The notes under the pieces were generated by a model. That model made no database searches. It saw only the letters and a list, made by a program, of their open reading frames with translations, and was not told the origin of the DNA. Shown here piece after piece: positions 52,900 to 53,182 of a stretch of DNA of 53,182 bases. The first letter of the stretch is position 1. The number at the start of each line of letters is the position of its first letter. The stretch spans positions 1 to 53,182 of the forward strand of contig ONJD01000003.1 in the NCBI GenBank assembly GCA_900317985.1, written 5' to 3'. This DNA is from an uncultured Eubacteriales bacterium (GTDB lineage: Bacteria; Bacillota; Clostridia; Oscillospirales; Acutalibacteraceae). The translations under genes were made by a program, and so were the position numbers.

Positions 52900-53182
52900 T
52901 TATTTGAGATACTGCTGGTAGGCCTCGACGGCGAGGCGGTCGCAGCGCTCGTTTTCCGGGTGGCCGGCATGGCCTTTGACCCACTCGATGGTCACCTCGT
53001 GTTTTCCCAGTTCCCCGAGGAGCTCTTCCCAGAGGTCTGGGTTCAGGGCGGGCTTTTTGTCTTTCTTGCGCCAGCCGTTCTGCCGCCCGCTTTCCGCCCA
53101 GCCCTTCGTGATGCCGTTGCAGAAGTCCTGGGAGTCGGAGTAGATGGTGAGCTTACAGGGCTTTTTGAGGGCCTTCAGGCCG
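52900..53182 (-). CDS. rnhA: Ribonuclease HI, C-terminal part
   Basis: The minus strand encodes the last 93 residues of an RNase H type I, which removes RNA from RNA-DNA hybrids; the start lies beyond the right edge. Visible features are [18 protein letters not shown] with a catalytic aspartate, the [17 protein letters not shown] basic-protrusion region, and [18 protein letters not shown] with the catalytic histidine and final aspartate. The TAA stop is at 52902-52900. The gene is convergent with the GDSL hydrolase gene. Confidence 0.93.
   Translation of the reverse strand, partial: GLKALKKPCKLTIYSDSQDFCNGITKGWAESGRQNGWRKKDKKPALNPDLWEELLGELGKHEVTIEWVKGHAGHPENERCDRLAVEAYQQYLK

Overview
The window reads as a chromosomal segment of an anaerobic, low-G+C-phylum but fairly GC-rich Bacillota, most likely class Clostridia (Oscillospirales or Lachnospirales type). 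The evidence is the V/A-type ATPase operon, a ~400-residue clostridial PRPP synthase, short HisG with HisZ, RemA, YicC, YtfJ/GerW, CdaA-CdaR, PASTA kinase PrkC, extensive use of TTG/GTG starts with strong Shine-Dalgarno sites, and the scpAB and yicC-gmk-rpoZ-priA-def-fmt gene orders. The species cannot be fixed from the sequence. There is no CRISPR array, insertion sequence, prophage or integrase; nearly everything is dense housekeeping operons.

Layout. 1-2.1 kb: the start of an ammonium transporter gene (minus strand, with a terminator in its leader), a small ArsC/Spx-like protein (plus) and prs (minus). 2.3-11.1 kb: a V/A-type ATPase operon (stalk-I-K-E-C-F-A/B-D) in which the catalytic A and the B subunit are one continuous open frame. 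Its rotor subunit carries the residue set of sodium-coupled enzymes. 11.1-13.4 kb: a SUV3-like RNA helicase broken by a frameshift. 13.45-21.8 kb: a complete ten-gene histidine operon (hisZ-G-D-C-B-H-A-F-IE-K) behind one promoter that is overlapped by an inverted repeat. 21.8-22.5 kb: tRNA-Leu(UAA) followed by two tandem, covarying multi-hairpin repeats ending in copies of the tRNA 3' end.

22.5-32.2 kb: a ten-gene run from one promoter (DUF695/RraB-like, cyclophilin, ispF, cdaA, cdaR, a membrane-anchored repeat protein, a response regulator/histidine kinase pair, DUF1385, prmC). 32.2-35.7 kb: site-2 protease, scpA, scpB, DUF2953, ytfJ. 35.7-49.4 kb: rluB-type pseudouridine synthase, then yicC-remA-gmk-rpoZ-priA-def-fmt-metallopeptidase-rsmB-rlmN-stp-prkC-rsgA, linking nucleotide supply, replication restart, formyl-methionine handling, rRNA modification and Ser/Thr signalling. 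49.4-51.8 kb: a two-gene unit of a Lys/Pro-rich basic protein and a hybrid-cluster-protein homologue. 51.8-53.2 kb: a secreted GDSL hydrolase and the end of rnhA.

The strongest novelty candidates are these. (1) The Hcp homologue at 49984-51762 has lost the N-terminal FeS motif and nearly every hybrid-cluster ligand but has gained a C-terminal CxxC (DUF1858-type) domain, and it is paired with an unrecognised basic-tailed protein. (2) The in-frame ATPase A-B fusion lacks the start of B and could be a real deletion or an assembly error. (3) The covarying tRNA-linked repeats at 21986-22256.
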